From Nonomuraea sp. (GTDB lineage Bacteria; Actinomycetota; Actinomycetes; Streptosporangiales; Streptosporangiaceae), in NCBI GenBank assembly GCA_013362835.1, contig JABFVJ010000237.1:1-13812 (forward strand): a stretch of DNA of 13,812 nt, in the 5' to 3' direction. Of this stretch, positions 1 through 6,107 are shown piece after piece. The translations under genes were made by a program, and so were the position numbers. Position 1 is the first letter of the stretch, and the number at the start of each line of letters is the position of its first letter. The notes under the pieces are model-generated. The model had not been told where the DNA came from and ran no database searches. It saw nothing but the letters and a program-made list of their open reading frames with translations.

Positions 1-87
1 CTCGTCGGTGTAGGTCTCGTACCTCTCGTAGCGGTCGTCCTCCACGAGACCGAGGTAGACCGCCATCTTGCGCATCGCGCCGGCCAT
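1..87 (-). CDS. sepF: SepF, FtsZ membrane anchor (N-terminal 29 codons only)
   Basis: The reading frame starts at the ATG at 87-85 and runs off the left edge of the window. The visible N-terminus, MAGAMRKMAVYLGLVEDD followed by a Tyr/Arg/Glu-rich stretch, matches what I know of actinobacterial SepF. In that family the first residues form an amphipathic membrane-binding helix, and the missing C-terminal domain binds the FtsZ tail and tethers the Z-ring to the membrane. A purine-rich AGGAGG lies 11 bases before the ATG. A second in-frame ATG at 75 (MRKMAVYL) is an alternative start, but the longer form agrees with family members. The gene follows the yggS-like gene, the normal actinobacterial order. 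The C-terminal domain cannot be checked here. Confidence 0.9.
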   Translation of the reverse strand, partial: MAGAMRKMAVYLGLVEDDRYERYETYTDE

Positions 88-121
88 AGCTACGTCGTCC
101 TCCTGCTCATGGTCGCACTCG

Positions 122-145
122 CTCGGGCCCGTCGCCGGGTCCGAG
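122..145 (-). promoter_or_regulatory. GNRA-loop hairpin between yggS and sepF
   Basis: On the transcribed strand the arm CTCGGACCCG is followed by the loop GCGA and the arm CGGGCCCGAG. Nine of ten positions pair and there is one A-C mismatch. GCGA is a GNRA tetraloop, a stable RNA loop class. The hairpin ends about 35 bases before the sepF start and is not followed by a T-run. It may be a terminator-like or RNA-stability element in the 138-base gap. I see no convincing promoter elsewhere in this gap (88-225). Function is inferred. Confidence 0.4.
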
Positions 146-225
146 GCGGCAGCCGTACCCCCTTGGAGCTCACCGCGGATCGACCTCTACTTGATCATGG
201 GGTTGAAGACCCACTTGAGGGGACA

Positions 226-918
226 TTACCTGACGAAGGGCTTGCGACGACCGAGCAACGCCGTACCGATCCGCACGTGTGTCGCGCCGTAGGCGACGGC
301 CTCGTCGAGGTCCTGGCTCATGCCCGCCGAGACCATCGTGGCGCGCGGATGCTGCTCCTGCACGCGGGTCGCCACCTCCCGCAGAACGGCGAACGCCTTG
401 GCCGGCTCCTCCCCCAGAGGAGCCACCGCCATGACGCCGCCCAGCCACACGCCCTCGGCCAGCGCCACCTCGTCGGCCAGGGCGAGCACGTCGGCGGGCC
501 GGGCGCCGCCCCGCTCGGGATCGTCGTCGAGCGCCACCTGGATCAGGCAGCCGACCTTGCGGCCCTGCCGCACGGCCTCCCTGCTGATCGCCTCCAGCAG
601 CCTGAGCCGGTCGACCGAGTGGATCACGTCCGCGTAGCCGACCACGGAACGCACCTTGTTGGTCTGCAGCTGGCCCACGAAGTGCCAGGTGAGCGGCAGC
701 CCGGCCAGCTCGTGGGCCTTGGACGCGGCCTCCTGGTCGCGGTTCTCGCCGACGTCGCGCACGCCCAGCTCGCACAGGATGCGCACGTCGCCGGCCGGTC
801 TGGTCTTGGTGACCGCGATCAGGGTGACCTCGCCGCGGTCGCGGCCCACCGCCCGGCAGGCCTCCCCGATGCGCGTCTCGACCTCGGCCAGCCCGGCCGC
901 GACCTCGTCCCTTCGCAC
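226..918 (-). CDS. YggS/PLPBP-family pyridoxal-phosphate-binding protein
   Basis: A 230-residue cytoplasmic protein of the YggS (PROSC/PLPBP) family, which binds pyridoxal 5'-phosphate and helps keep vitamin B6 and amino-acid pools balanced. It is not known to be an enzyme. Visible family motifs are LIAVTKT, with the expected PLP-binding Lys at about residue 38; DVGENRDQE; WHFVGQLQTNK; GGVMAVAP; and a C-terminal GMSQDLDEAVAYGATHVRIGTALLG that forms the phosphate-binding end of the single-domain TIM barrel. I chose the GTG at 918-916 because it gives the family's usual N-terminus (a short helix, then RDRGEVTLIAVTK) and because GGGAG lies 6 bases upstream in a long purine tract (about 919-942). 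The frame is open further upstream, with a GTG at 978 as alternative. The gene sits between ftsZ and sepF as in other actinobacteria, but pgeF, normally before it, is missing. It ends in TAA. Confidence 0.93.
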   Translation of the reverse strand: MRRDEVAAGLAEVETRIGEACRAVGRDRGEVTLIAVTKTRPAGDVRILCELGVRDVGENRDQEAASKAHELAGLPLTWHFVGQLQTNKVRSVVGYADVIHSVDRLRLLEAISREAVRQGRKVGCLIQVALDDDPERGGARPADVLALADEVALAEGVWLGGVMAVAPLGEEPAKAFAVLREVATRVQEQHPRATMVSAGMSQDLDEAVAYGATHVRIGTALLGRRKPFVR

Positions 919-1028
919 GTCTCTCTCCCTCTCCCTGCCTCCATCGTCCCGCACCTCGGTACGCGTGCCGTACGCCACGATGGCCCCCTTTCCGTGCCGC
1001 GGGGTCGAACTCGCGGCGCACACGACGG

Positions 1029-1059
1029 CGCCGCTCCCGGATGCCTGCAGGGAGCGGCG
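1029..1059 (-). terminator. Strong hairpin just downstream of ftsZ, putative terminator
   Basis: The arms CGCCGCTCCC and GGGAGCGGCG are perfect 10-base inverted repeats separated by an 11-base loop. The stem begins 12 bases after the ftsZ TAG. No T-run follows, so it is not a classical intrinsic terminator, but U-poor hairpins of this kind often lie at transcript ends in high-GC actinobacteria. It could end or stabilise the ftsZ mRNA and uncouple ftsZ from yggS. Termination itself is inferred. Confidence 0.55.
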
Positions 1060-1071
1060 GTGGGTGGTGAG

Positions 1072-2553
1072 CTACTTGAGGAAGTCGGGGACGTCGAGCT
1101 CCTCCTCCTGCTCCTCGAAGATCACCCGAGGACGTTTGGGAGGCTCCGACATGCGGGAGGTGATGGGCGTGGGCGGGTTGGCCGGTTCGGGCGTGGGCCT
1201 CGGGATCGAGACGGGGGCCTGCGGCTCGTCGTCGTCGAGGTCGGCGCCGACGGGCTCGGCCCGCTGCGCCGGCTCGACCGGCCGCACCGGCTCGGGACGC
1301 GGCTCCGGACGAGGCTCGGGCCGGGGCTCGGGCCTGAACTCCTGGCGCGGCTCCGGCCTGAACTCCTGCCGGGGCTCGGGCCTGAACTCCTGCCGCTGCT
1401 CCTGGCGGGGCTCGGCGCGGAACTCCTGGCGCGGCTCGGGCCGCGACTCCACGCGCGGCTCGGGGCGCACCTCCTGCCGCGGCGCGGGCGGCTCGGACTT
1501 CACGCTCGGCGAGGAGAGGCTGGGCCGCACGGGCGAGGACACCGGCGCGGCGGGCGCGGCGGCGGGCCTGCTCGCGGGCCTCGGCAGCGGCTTCTCGACC
1601 GGCGGCGGCACGTCGTCGAAGCCGGCCGCGATCACGGTCACCCGCACCTCGTCGCCGAGGGCGTCGTCGATGACCGTGCCGAAGATGATGTTGGCGTCGG
1701 GGGCTGCGGCCATCGACACCAGCTGCGCCGCCTCGTTGATCTCGAACAGGCCGAGGTCGGAGCCGCCCGCGATGGACAGCAGCACGCCGTGGGCGCCGTC
1801 GATGCTGGCCTCCAGCAGCGGGCTGGAGACCGCCATCTCGGCGGCCGCCACCGAGCGGTCGTCGCCGCGCGCGTGGCCGATGCCCATGAGCGCCGACCCC
1901 GCGCCCGACATGACCGACTTGACGTCGGCGAAGTCGAGGTTGATCAGGCCAGGGGTGGTGATCAGATCGGTGATGCCCTGGACACCCGACAGCAGCACCT
2001 GGTCGGCCGCCTTGAACGCGTCGAGCACGCTCACCTGCCGGTCGGAGATCGACAGCAGGCGGTCGTTGGGGATCACGATCAAGGTGTCGACCTCGTCGCG
2101 CAGCGTCTCTATGCCCGCCTCGGCCTGCGAGGCGCGCCGCCGCCCCTCGAAGCTGAAGGGCCGGGTCACGACGCCTATCGTCAGCGCGCCGAGCGAGCGG
2201 GCGATGTTGGCCACGACCGGCGCGCCGCCGGTGCCCGTGCCACCGCCCTCGCCCGCCGTCACGAAGACCATGTCGGCCCCCTTGAGGACCTCCTCGATCT
2301 CCTCGCGATGGTCTTCCGCCGCCTTGCGCCCCACGTCGGGGTTGGCGCCGGCGCCCAGTCCGCGCGTGAGCTCGCGGCCCACGTCGAGTTTCACATCGGC
2401 GTCACTCATCAGCAGCGCCTGGGCGTCGGTGTTTATCGCGATGAACTCGACGCCCTTGAGTCCCTCTTCGATCATCCGGTTGACGGCGTTCACTCCGCCG
2501 CCGCCGATGCCGACGACCTTGATGACCGCGAGGTAGTTCTGCGGTGCTGCCAC
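1072..2553 (-). CDS. ftsZ: Cell division protein FtsZ (tubulin-like GTPase)
   Basis: FtsZ, 493 residues, polymerises with GTP into the cytokinetic Z-ring. The N-terminal GTPase core shows [15 protein letters not shown], the tubulin signature GGGTGTG at about residues 103-109, and the T7 catalytic loop [11 protein letters not shown] from about 205. The core ends near residue 315. A long disordered Pro/Arg/Glu linker follows, and the C-terminal peptide DVPDFLK is the actinobacterial docking tail for partners such as SepF. The frame is open to an ATG at 2586, but I prefer the GTG at 2553: it gives the family N-terminus [13 protein letters not shown] and has GGAAAGG 9 bases upstream, whereas the ATG has a poorly spaced GGAG. 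The protein is longer than the usual 380-420 residues because residues about 359-422 are an R-x-E-x repeat. The gene has its own 335-base leader with a candidate promoter and a hairpin after its stop. Confidence 0.98.
   Translation of the reverse strand: MAAPQNYLAVIKVVGIGGGGVNAVNRMIEEGLKGVEFIAINTDAQALLMSDADVKLDVGRELTRGLGAGANPDVGRKAAEDHREEIEEVLKGADMVFVTAGEGGGTGTGGAPVVANIARSLGALTIGVVTRPFSFEGRRRASQAEAGIETLRDEVDTLIVIPNDRLLSISDRQVSVLDAFKAADQVLLSGVQGITDLITTPGLINLDFADVKSVMSGAGSALMGIGHARGDDRSVAAAEMAVSSPLLEASIDGAHGVLLSIAGGSDLGLFEINEAAQLVSMAAAPDANIIFGTVIDDALGDEVRVTVIAAGFDDVPPPVEKPLPRPASRPAAAPAAPVSSPVRPSLSSPSVKSEPPAPRQEVRPEPRVESRPEPRQEFRAEPRQEQRQEFRPEPRQEFRPEPRQEFRPEPRPEPRPEPRPEPVRPVEPAQRAEPVGADLDDDEPQAPVSIPRPTPEPANPPTPITSRMSEPPKRPRVIFEEQEEELDVPDFLK
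1288..1479 (-). repeat. R-x-E-x tetrad repeat in the FtsZ C-terminal linker
   Basis: These 192 bases encode 64 residues of FtsZ, read as sixteen consecutive tetrads, each with Arg at position 1 and Glu at position 3. The commonest pair is RQEF-RPEP; three adjacent copies of this octad make a 24-base tandem DNA repeat, and the block ends with RPEP tetrads. The reading frame is preserved throughout. The repeat lies inside the variable, disordered linker between the GTPase core and the DVPDFLK tail. Confidence 0.95.
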
Positions 2554-2627
2554 GACGAGGGGCCTTTCCGCTCGTTGACTTGCCATTTCGGTGCGGATCG
2601 TCTCCGCGTTTTCTCAGTTCTCGTAAC

Positions 2628-2669
2628 TCTCAACCTCAAGTTGAGATTTAGATTTATGTCAACCTGAGG
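2628..2669 (-). promoter_or_regulatory. Two overlapping inverted repeats in the ftsZ leader
   Basis: On the transcribed strand the arm CCTCAGGTTGA (2669-2659) can pair with TCAACTTGAGG (2644-2634) over 11 positions, one of them a G-U wobble, around a 14-base AT-rich loop. A second perfect dyad, TCTCAAC (2646-2640) with GTTGAGA (2634-2628) around a 5-base loop, uses part of the same sequence, so the two stems exclude each other. On the plus strand the heptamer TCAACCT occurs twice, 29 bases apart. This could be a double operator or an RNA switch. No regulator can be named from sequence. Confidence 0.5.
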
Positions 2670-2679
2670 ATTGATACGG

Positions 2680-2709
2680 ACAGTAGGAGTCGCCTACCAG
2701 GCGGGTCAA
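2680..2709 (-). promoter_or_regulatory. Candidate sigma-70-type promoter for ftsZ
   Basis: TTGACC at 2709-2704 and TACTGT at 2685-2680 are separated by 18 bases. This fits the TTGACN and TANNNT hexamers of actinobacterial housekeeping promoters. Transcription would start near 2673-2672, just before the overlapping dyads, giving a leader of about 120 bases ahead of the GTG. A second TTGACA at 2662-2657 has no good -10 partner at normal spacing. Confidence 0.45.
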
Positions 2710-2888
2710 CTAACCGCGCCGCAAGCACGTCCGGCGTGTCGCGGGCTGTCCGATTCGCTCCGGAGTCACGCCTGGTCGGGGCCTTCCTCTGCCGAACGTC
2801 CGAGTTACAGGCTCTCACGCCGCGACCCCCACCTCGCACAGGCACGCGATGCCCTTGCCGCGCGGTTGCCAGACCCTGACACTCGTGA

Positions 2889-3551
2889 TCACTTCATGGT
2901 CACGACGTCGGGCGAGCTGACGTCGTACTGGGTGGCCTTGCGCCGCAGGAGCGAGACCAGGATGCGGCCTTTCTCCTGCGGACGGTCGGTACCGCCCCAG
3001 ATGACCGTTCGCCCGTCGGACAGCTCCAGCGTCACGCCCTCGGCGGAGGCGGCGCGCACCTGCCTCACCTTGCCCGCCACCACGGGCGGGAGCGCCTGGA
3101 CGACCTGGAGCGCCGCCATCGTGGCCGGGTCGCCCGCCGCCGGGCGGTCGACCTTGAGCAGCGGCAGCATGAACGGCGCCGCGTCCTTGACCTCGATCAC
3201 CACGCCCTGCTTGTCGATGACCGCGAACTTGCCGCCCGCCGGGATCGCGGCGACCGGCTCGCGCTCGACCACTTCGATCTTGAGCGTGCCGGGCCAGACG
3301 CGGTCGACCTTCGCGCCCGCGAGCTGTCTGATGCCGAGCACCCGCGTCTCGACGCCGGCCAGGTCGACCGTGGCCAGAGGGTGCAGGTCGGCCACGCCCG
3401 CCTGCTGTTTGATGCGCTCGCTGGGAACTGTGAGATTTCCCACGATCTCGATCGAGCGCACGCCGAGGACCGGCGAGAAGAACACCAGCCAGGCGGCCGT
3501 GCCGACCACGCCCGCCGTCAGCAGCACCAGGAACGCCGTCCGCGCCTTCAT
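2889..3551 (-). CDS. ftsQ: Cell division protein FtsQ
   Basis: FtsQ, 220 residues, is a bitopic divisome protein that links early ring components to the FtsW/FtsI synthase through its extracytoplasmic domain. Residues about 5-26 (TAFLVLLTAGVVGTAAWLVFF) form one membrane helix. A POTRA domain follows from VRSIEIVGNLTVPSERI, then the FtsQ-type beta domain with VWPGTLKIEVVEREPVAAI and FAVIDKQGVV. The ATG at 3551 is the only possible start before an in-frame TAG upstream, and GGGGAGG lies 3 bases before it. Only four residues (MKAR) precede the helix, whereas actinobacterial FtsQ usually has a longer basic cytoplasmic tail. The gene follows murC after 73 bases, the first loosening of the tightly packed operon. 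Position and fold make the identification firm even though the sequence is weakly conserved. Confidence 0.93.
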   Translation of the reverse strand: MKARTAFLVLLTAGVVGTAAWLVFFSPVLGVRSIEIVGNLTVPSERIKQQAGVADLHPLATVDLAGVETRVLGIRQLAGAKVDRVWPGTLKIEVVEREPVAAIPAGGKFAVIDKQGVVIEVKDAAPFMLPLLKVDRPAAGDPATMAALQVVQALPPVVAGKVRQVRAASAEGVTLELSDGRTVIWGGTDRPQEKGRILVSLLRRKATQYDVSSPDVVTMK

Positions 3552-3624
3552 CGCCCTCCCCGCCCGCCGGCTTCGAACCTACGCCGCGGGCCCGGCGCAC
3601 CCGCCCACGCCACGCCCGTGAGGC

Positions 3625-5022
3625 TCAGGACAGGCGCGCCACGAGCTGCGGCCCGAGCTCGGTCACGTCGCCCGCGCCCATCGTGAGCACGATGTCGCCG
3701 GGACGCGCCCGCGCGGCCACCAGGTCGGGCACCGCGGCGCGGTCGGGGGCGTAGGCCACCCGATCGGCCGGGAGCGGCACGCGGTCGGCCACCATCGCGC
3801 CGGAGACGCCCGGCTCCGGGTCCTCGCGCGCGCCGTAGACGTCGAGCACGACGACCTCGTCGGCCAGCCCGAGCGCGACGCCGAACTCGTCGGCGAAGAA
3901 GCGGGTGCGGGAGTAGAGGTGGGGCTGGAAGATCGCGATGACCCGGCCGTGGCCGGAGTAGGAGGCGACCACGTCGCGGGCGGCCCGCAGGTCGGCGGCC
4001 AGCTCGGTCGGGTGGTGGGCGTAGCTGTCGAACACGGCGACGCCGCCCGCCTCGCCCTTGGCCTCGAAGCGCCGCTTGGCCCCGGTGAAGGCCGCCAGGC
4101 CGTCTCTGATGTCCTCGAACGCGAGCCCCAGCTCGTCGGCCACGGCGATGGCCGCGGTCGCGTTGAGCGCGTTGTGCGCCCCCGGGACGGCCAGCCGCAC
4201 GTCTCCCCTGCCCTCGATGGAGAACACCGTGCCGAAGCCGTCGGGACGGACGCCGGTCACCCGGTAGTCGTCGCCGCGCTCGCCGTAGGTCCTGACCCTG
4301 AGGCCGCGCTCGCGGGCCCGGGAGATCAGGTCGGCGGCGCCCGGGTCGTCGGCGCAGACGATGAGCAGCGAGCCGACCCGGTCGGCGAACCGCGCGAAGC
4401 TGTCGTGCACGGCCCGCGGGTCGCCGTAGTTGTCGAGGTGGTCGGCCTCGACGTTGGTCACCACGGCGATGTCGGGCGCCAGCATGAGGAACGAGCCGTC
4501 GCTCTCGTCGGCCTCGGCCACGAACACCCGCCCCGAGCCCTCGTCGGCGCCGAGCCCGGTGGTGACGAGCTGGCCGCCCACGCAGTAGGACGGCTCGGCG
4601 CCGCACTTCTGCAGCGCCACGGTCAGCATCGAGGTGGTGGTGGTCTTGCCGTGGGTGCCCGCGATGGCCACGCCCGTGCGCCCGGCCATCACCGAGGCCA
4701 GCGCGGCGGCCCGCGGGATGATCCGCAGCCCCTGCTTGAGCGCCTCGCCCAGCTCGGGGTTGGAGTCGCGGATGGCGGTCGAGACGACCACGGTGTCGAC
4801 GTCTCTGATGTGGGAGGCGGCGTGGCCGATGTGCACGGTAGCGCCCAGCTCGCGCAGCTCGGTCACCAGCTCGGAGCTGCGGGCGTCGCTGCCGGTCACG
4901 CGTACGCCGCGCTTGAGCAGGATGCGGGCGATGCCCGACATGCCCGCGCCGCCGATGCCGATGAAGTGCACGCGGCCGAGCTCTTCGACGGCGACGGGAT
5001 CGACCAGCTTGACGAGACTCAT
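3625..5022 (-). CDS. murC: UDP-N-acetylmuramate--L-alanine ligase MurC
   Basis: MurC, 465 residues, is the cytoplasmic ATP-dependent ligase that adds L-Ala to UDP-MurNAc, the first step of the stem peptide. The three Mur ligase domains are complete: an N-terminal Rossmann fold with HFIGIGGAGMSG (about residues 19-30), a central ATPase domain with the P-loop GTHGKTTTT (122-130), EADESDGSFL and NVEADHLDNYGD, and a C-terminal domain beginning near AKRRFEAKGE with the MurC-type DSYAHHPTE and FQPHLYSRTRFF. The ATG at 5022 overlaps the murG stop by four bases (ATGA), and GGAG lies 8 bases upstream. The frame stays open far upstream through murG, but that part is only out-of-frame murG sequence. It lies between murG and ftsQ as in other actinobacterial dcw clusters. 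Confidence 0.98.
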   Translation of the reverse strand: MSLVKLVDPVAVEELGRVHFIGIGGAGMSGIARILLKRGVRVTGSDARSSELVTELRELGATVHIGHAASHIRDVDTVVVSTAIRDSNPELGEALKQGLRIIPRAAALASVMAGRTGVAIAGTHGKTTTTSMLTVALQKCGAEPSYCVGGQLVTTGLGADEGSGRVFVAEADESDGSFLMLAPDIAVVTNVEADHLDNYGDPRAVHDSFARFADRVGSLLIVCADDPGAADLISRARERGLRVRTYGERGDDYRVTGVRPDGFGTVFSIEGRGDVRLAVPGAHNALNATAAIAVADELGLAFEDIRDGLAAFTGAKRRFEAKGEAGGVAVFDSYAHHPTELAADLRAARDVVASYSGHGRVIAIFQPHLYSRTRFFADEFGVALGLADEVVVLDVYGAREDPEPGVSGAMVADRVPLPADRVAYAPDRAAVPDLVAARARPGDIVLTMGAGDVTELGPQLVARLS

Positions 5023-6095
5023 CGGGCTATCTCCAACACTTTCCTGGCAAGCATGATATCGGCGTCCTTGCGCCCCAGCCTGGACGCGGCCTCCGACATG
5101 ACGGCGACCCGCTCGGGGTCGCGGAGGATGGGCAGCACGTTCTGGATGATCCAATCGGGTGACAGGTCGGAATCGTCGGCCATGAGGCCCCCGCCGCCGC
5201 GCACGACGCGCTCGGCGTTGATCGCCTGCTCGCCGTTGCCGTGGGGCAGCGGCACGTACGCGGCGGGCAGCCCGACCGCGGTGAGCTCGGCGCAGGTCAG
5301 CGCCCCGCTGCGGCACAGCGCGACGTCGGCGGCGGCGTAGGCGAGGTCCATGCGGTCGACGTAGGGCAGCAGCACGTATTGGGGGTCGCCGGGCGGCGGC
5401 TCGCGGTCGACGGTGTTCTTGGGGCCGAGCACGTGGAGCACCTGGATGCCGGCCCGGCGCAGCACCGGCGCGGCGGCGAGCGCGGCCTCGTTGAGCGACC
5501 TCGCGCCCTGGGAGCCGCCGAAGACCAGCAGCGTGGGCCGGTCGTTCTCCAGGCCGAACCAGGAGCGCGCCTTGTCGCCCGTGGACAGCCGGTCGAGCGT
5601 GACGATCTCGCGGCGCAGCGGGGTGCCGATGTACTCGGCCTTGGGCAGCCCCGCCTCGGGGAAGCCGCTGAACACGTGGTCGGTGAGCCGGGCGCCGAGC
5701 CGGTTGGCCAGGCCCGGGCGCGGGTTGGCCTCGTGGACGACGATCGGCAGGCCGCGCCGCTTGGCCGCGAGGTAGGCGGGCGTGGCGACGTAGCCGCCGA
5801 AGCCGACGAGGATGTCGGCGCCCACGCGGTCGAGCACGGCGGCCACGGCGTTGATGGCCCCGGCGAGCCGCCCCGGCACGGTCAGCAGGCTCGGGGTGAT
5901 CGCCCTGGGCAGCGGCACGGCCGGCACCAGCTCGAGGTCGTAGCCCCTGGCAGGCACGAGCCGCGTCTCCAAGCCGCGCTCGGTGCCCACGCAGGTGATG
6001 CCGACGCTCCGGTCAAGATGACGCAGCGCGTCCGCAAGGGCGAGCGCGGGCTCGATGTGCCCGGCCGTCCCCCCACCGGCGAGGACCACCCTCAT
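5019..6095 (-). CDS. murG: MurG, lipid II-forming GlcNAc transferase
   Basis: MurG, 358 residues, is a GT28-family, GT-B fold peripheral membrane enzyme. It moves GlcNAc from UDP-GlcNAc to lipid I on the inner face of the membrane, giving lipid II. The N-terminal glycine-rich loop VVLAGGGTAGHIEPALALA and GFGGYVATPAYLAA lie in the acceptor domain. HEANPRPGLANRLGAR follows. The donor domain has FGGSQGARSLNEA and the signature RSGALTCAELTAVGLPAAYVPLPHGNGEQAINA. I chose the ATG at 6095 because GGGAG is 8 bases upstream and MRVVLAGGG is the usual start. An in-frame GTG at 6104 sits directly on that ribosome-binding site and is unlikely. The gene starts 12 bases after ftsW stops and is coupled to murC by an ATGA overlap. 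Confidence 0.98.
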   Translation of the reverse strand: MRVVLAGGGTAGHIEPALALADALRHLDRSVGITCVGTERGLETRLVPARGYDLELVPAVPLPRAITPSLLTVPGRLAGAINAVAAVLDRVGADILVGFGGYVATPAYLAAKRRGLPIVVHEANPRPGLANRLGARLTDHVFSGFPEAGLPKAEYIGTPLRREIVTLDRLSTGDKARSWFGLENDRPTLLVFGGSQGARSLNEAALAAAPVLRRAGIQVLHVLGPKNTVDREPPPGDPQYVLLPYVDRMDLAYAAADVALCRSGALTCAELTAVGLPAAYVPLPHGNGEQAINAERVVRGGGGLMADDSDLSPDWIIQNVLPILRDPERVAVMSEAASRLGRKDADIMLARKVLEIAR

Positions 6096-6107
6096 CTCGG
6101 TCACTCC

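Larger units (their letters stand above)
2554..2888 (-). other. 335-base ftsQ-ftsZ intergenic region (ftsZ leader)
   Basis: No credible gene is present. The half nearer ftsZ (about 2590-2700) is markedly AT-rich for this genome and holds a candidate promoter, two overlapping dyads and the purine-rich ribosome-binding site GGAAAGG at about 2563-2569. The half nearer ftsQ is GC-rich and shows nothing I can name. In Streptomyces, ftsZ is known to be driven by several promoters in the equivalent gap, so this is the expected place for ftsZ-specific control. Confidence 0.7.

Noticed and set aside
190..225. Twelve sense codons (CPLKWVFNPMIK) following the yggS TAA in the same frame, ending in TAG
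   Set aside because: It looks protein-like, but it has no start codon of its own and nothing in the sequence suggests stop-codon read-through; too short to claim.
919..1023. N-terminal extension of the YggS-like protein up to the first possible start at 1023
   Set aside because: The extra 35 residues do not resemble the family N-terminus and no good ribosome-binding site precedes the start; the GTG at 918 fits family length.
2554..2586. An ftsZ start at the ATG at 2586, eleven codons upstream
   Set aside because: The extra residues [11 protein letters not shown] are not family-like and the ATG has only a badly spaced GGAG, while the GTG at 2553 gives the standard N-terminus and has GGAAAGG at good spacing.
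109..2667. An 852-codon open frame on the plus strand opposite yggS and ftsZ
   Set aside because: It is rich in Arg, Gly, His and Leu with no recognisable domain, and it lies exactly antisense to two well-conserved genes. High GC content produces such long shadow frames; several others (for example 3919-5340 and 11350-12888 plus) are the same.
2736..2882. GACAC pentamers (WhiA-type core) at 2740-2736 on the minus strand and 2878-2882 on the plus strand in the ftsZ leader
   Set aside because: WhiA is known to bind GACAC near division genes in Streptomyces, but a five-base motif occurs this often by chance in 335 bases on two strands.
3562..3600. Short GC-only palindromes (around CGGGCCCG) in the murC-ftsQ gap
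   Set aside because: The arms are only about five bases and such palindromes are common in DNA of this composition; not enough for a terminator call.
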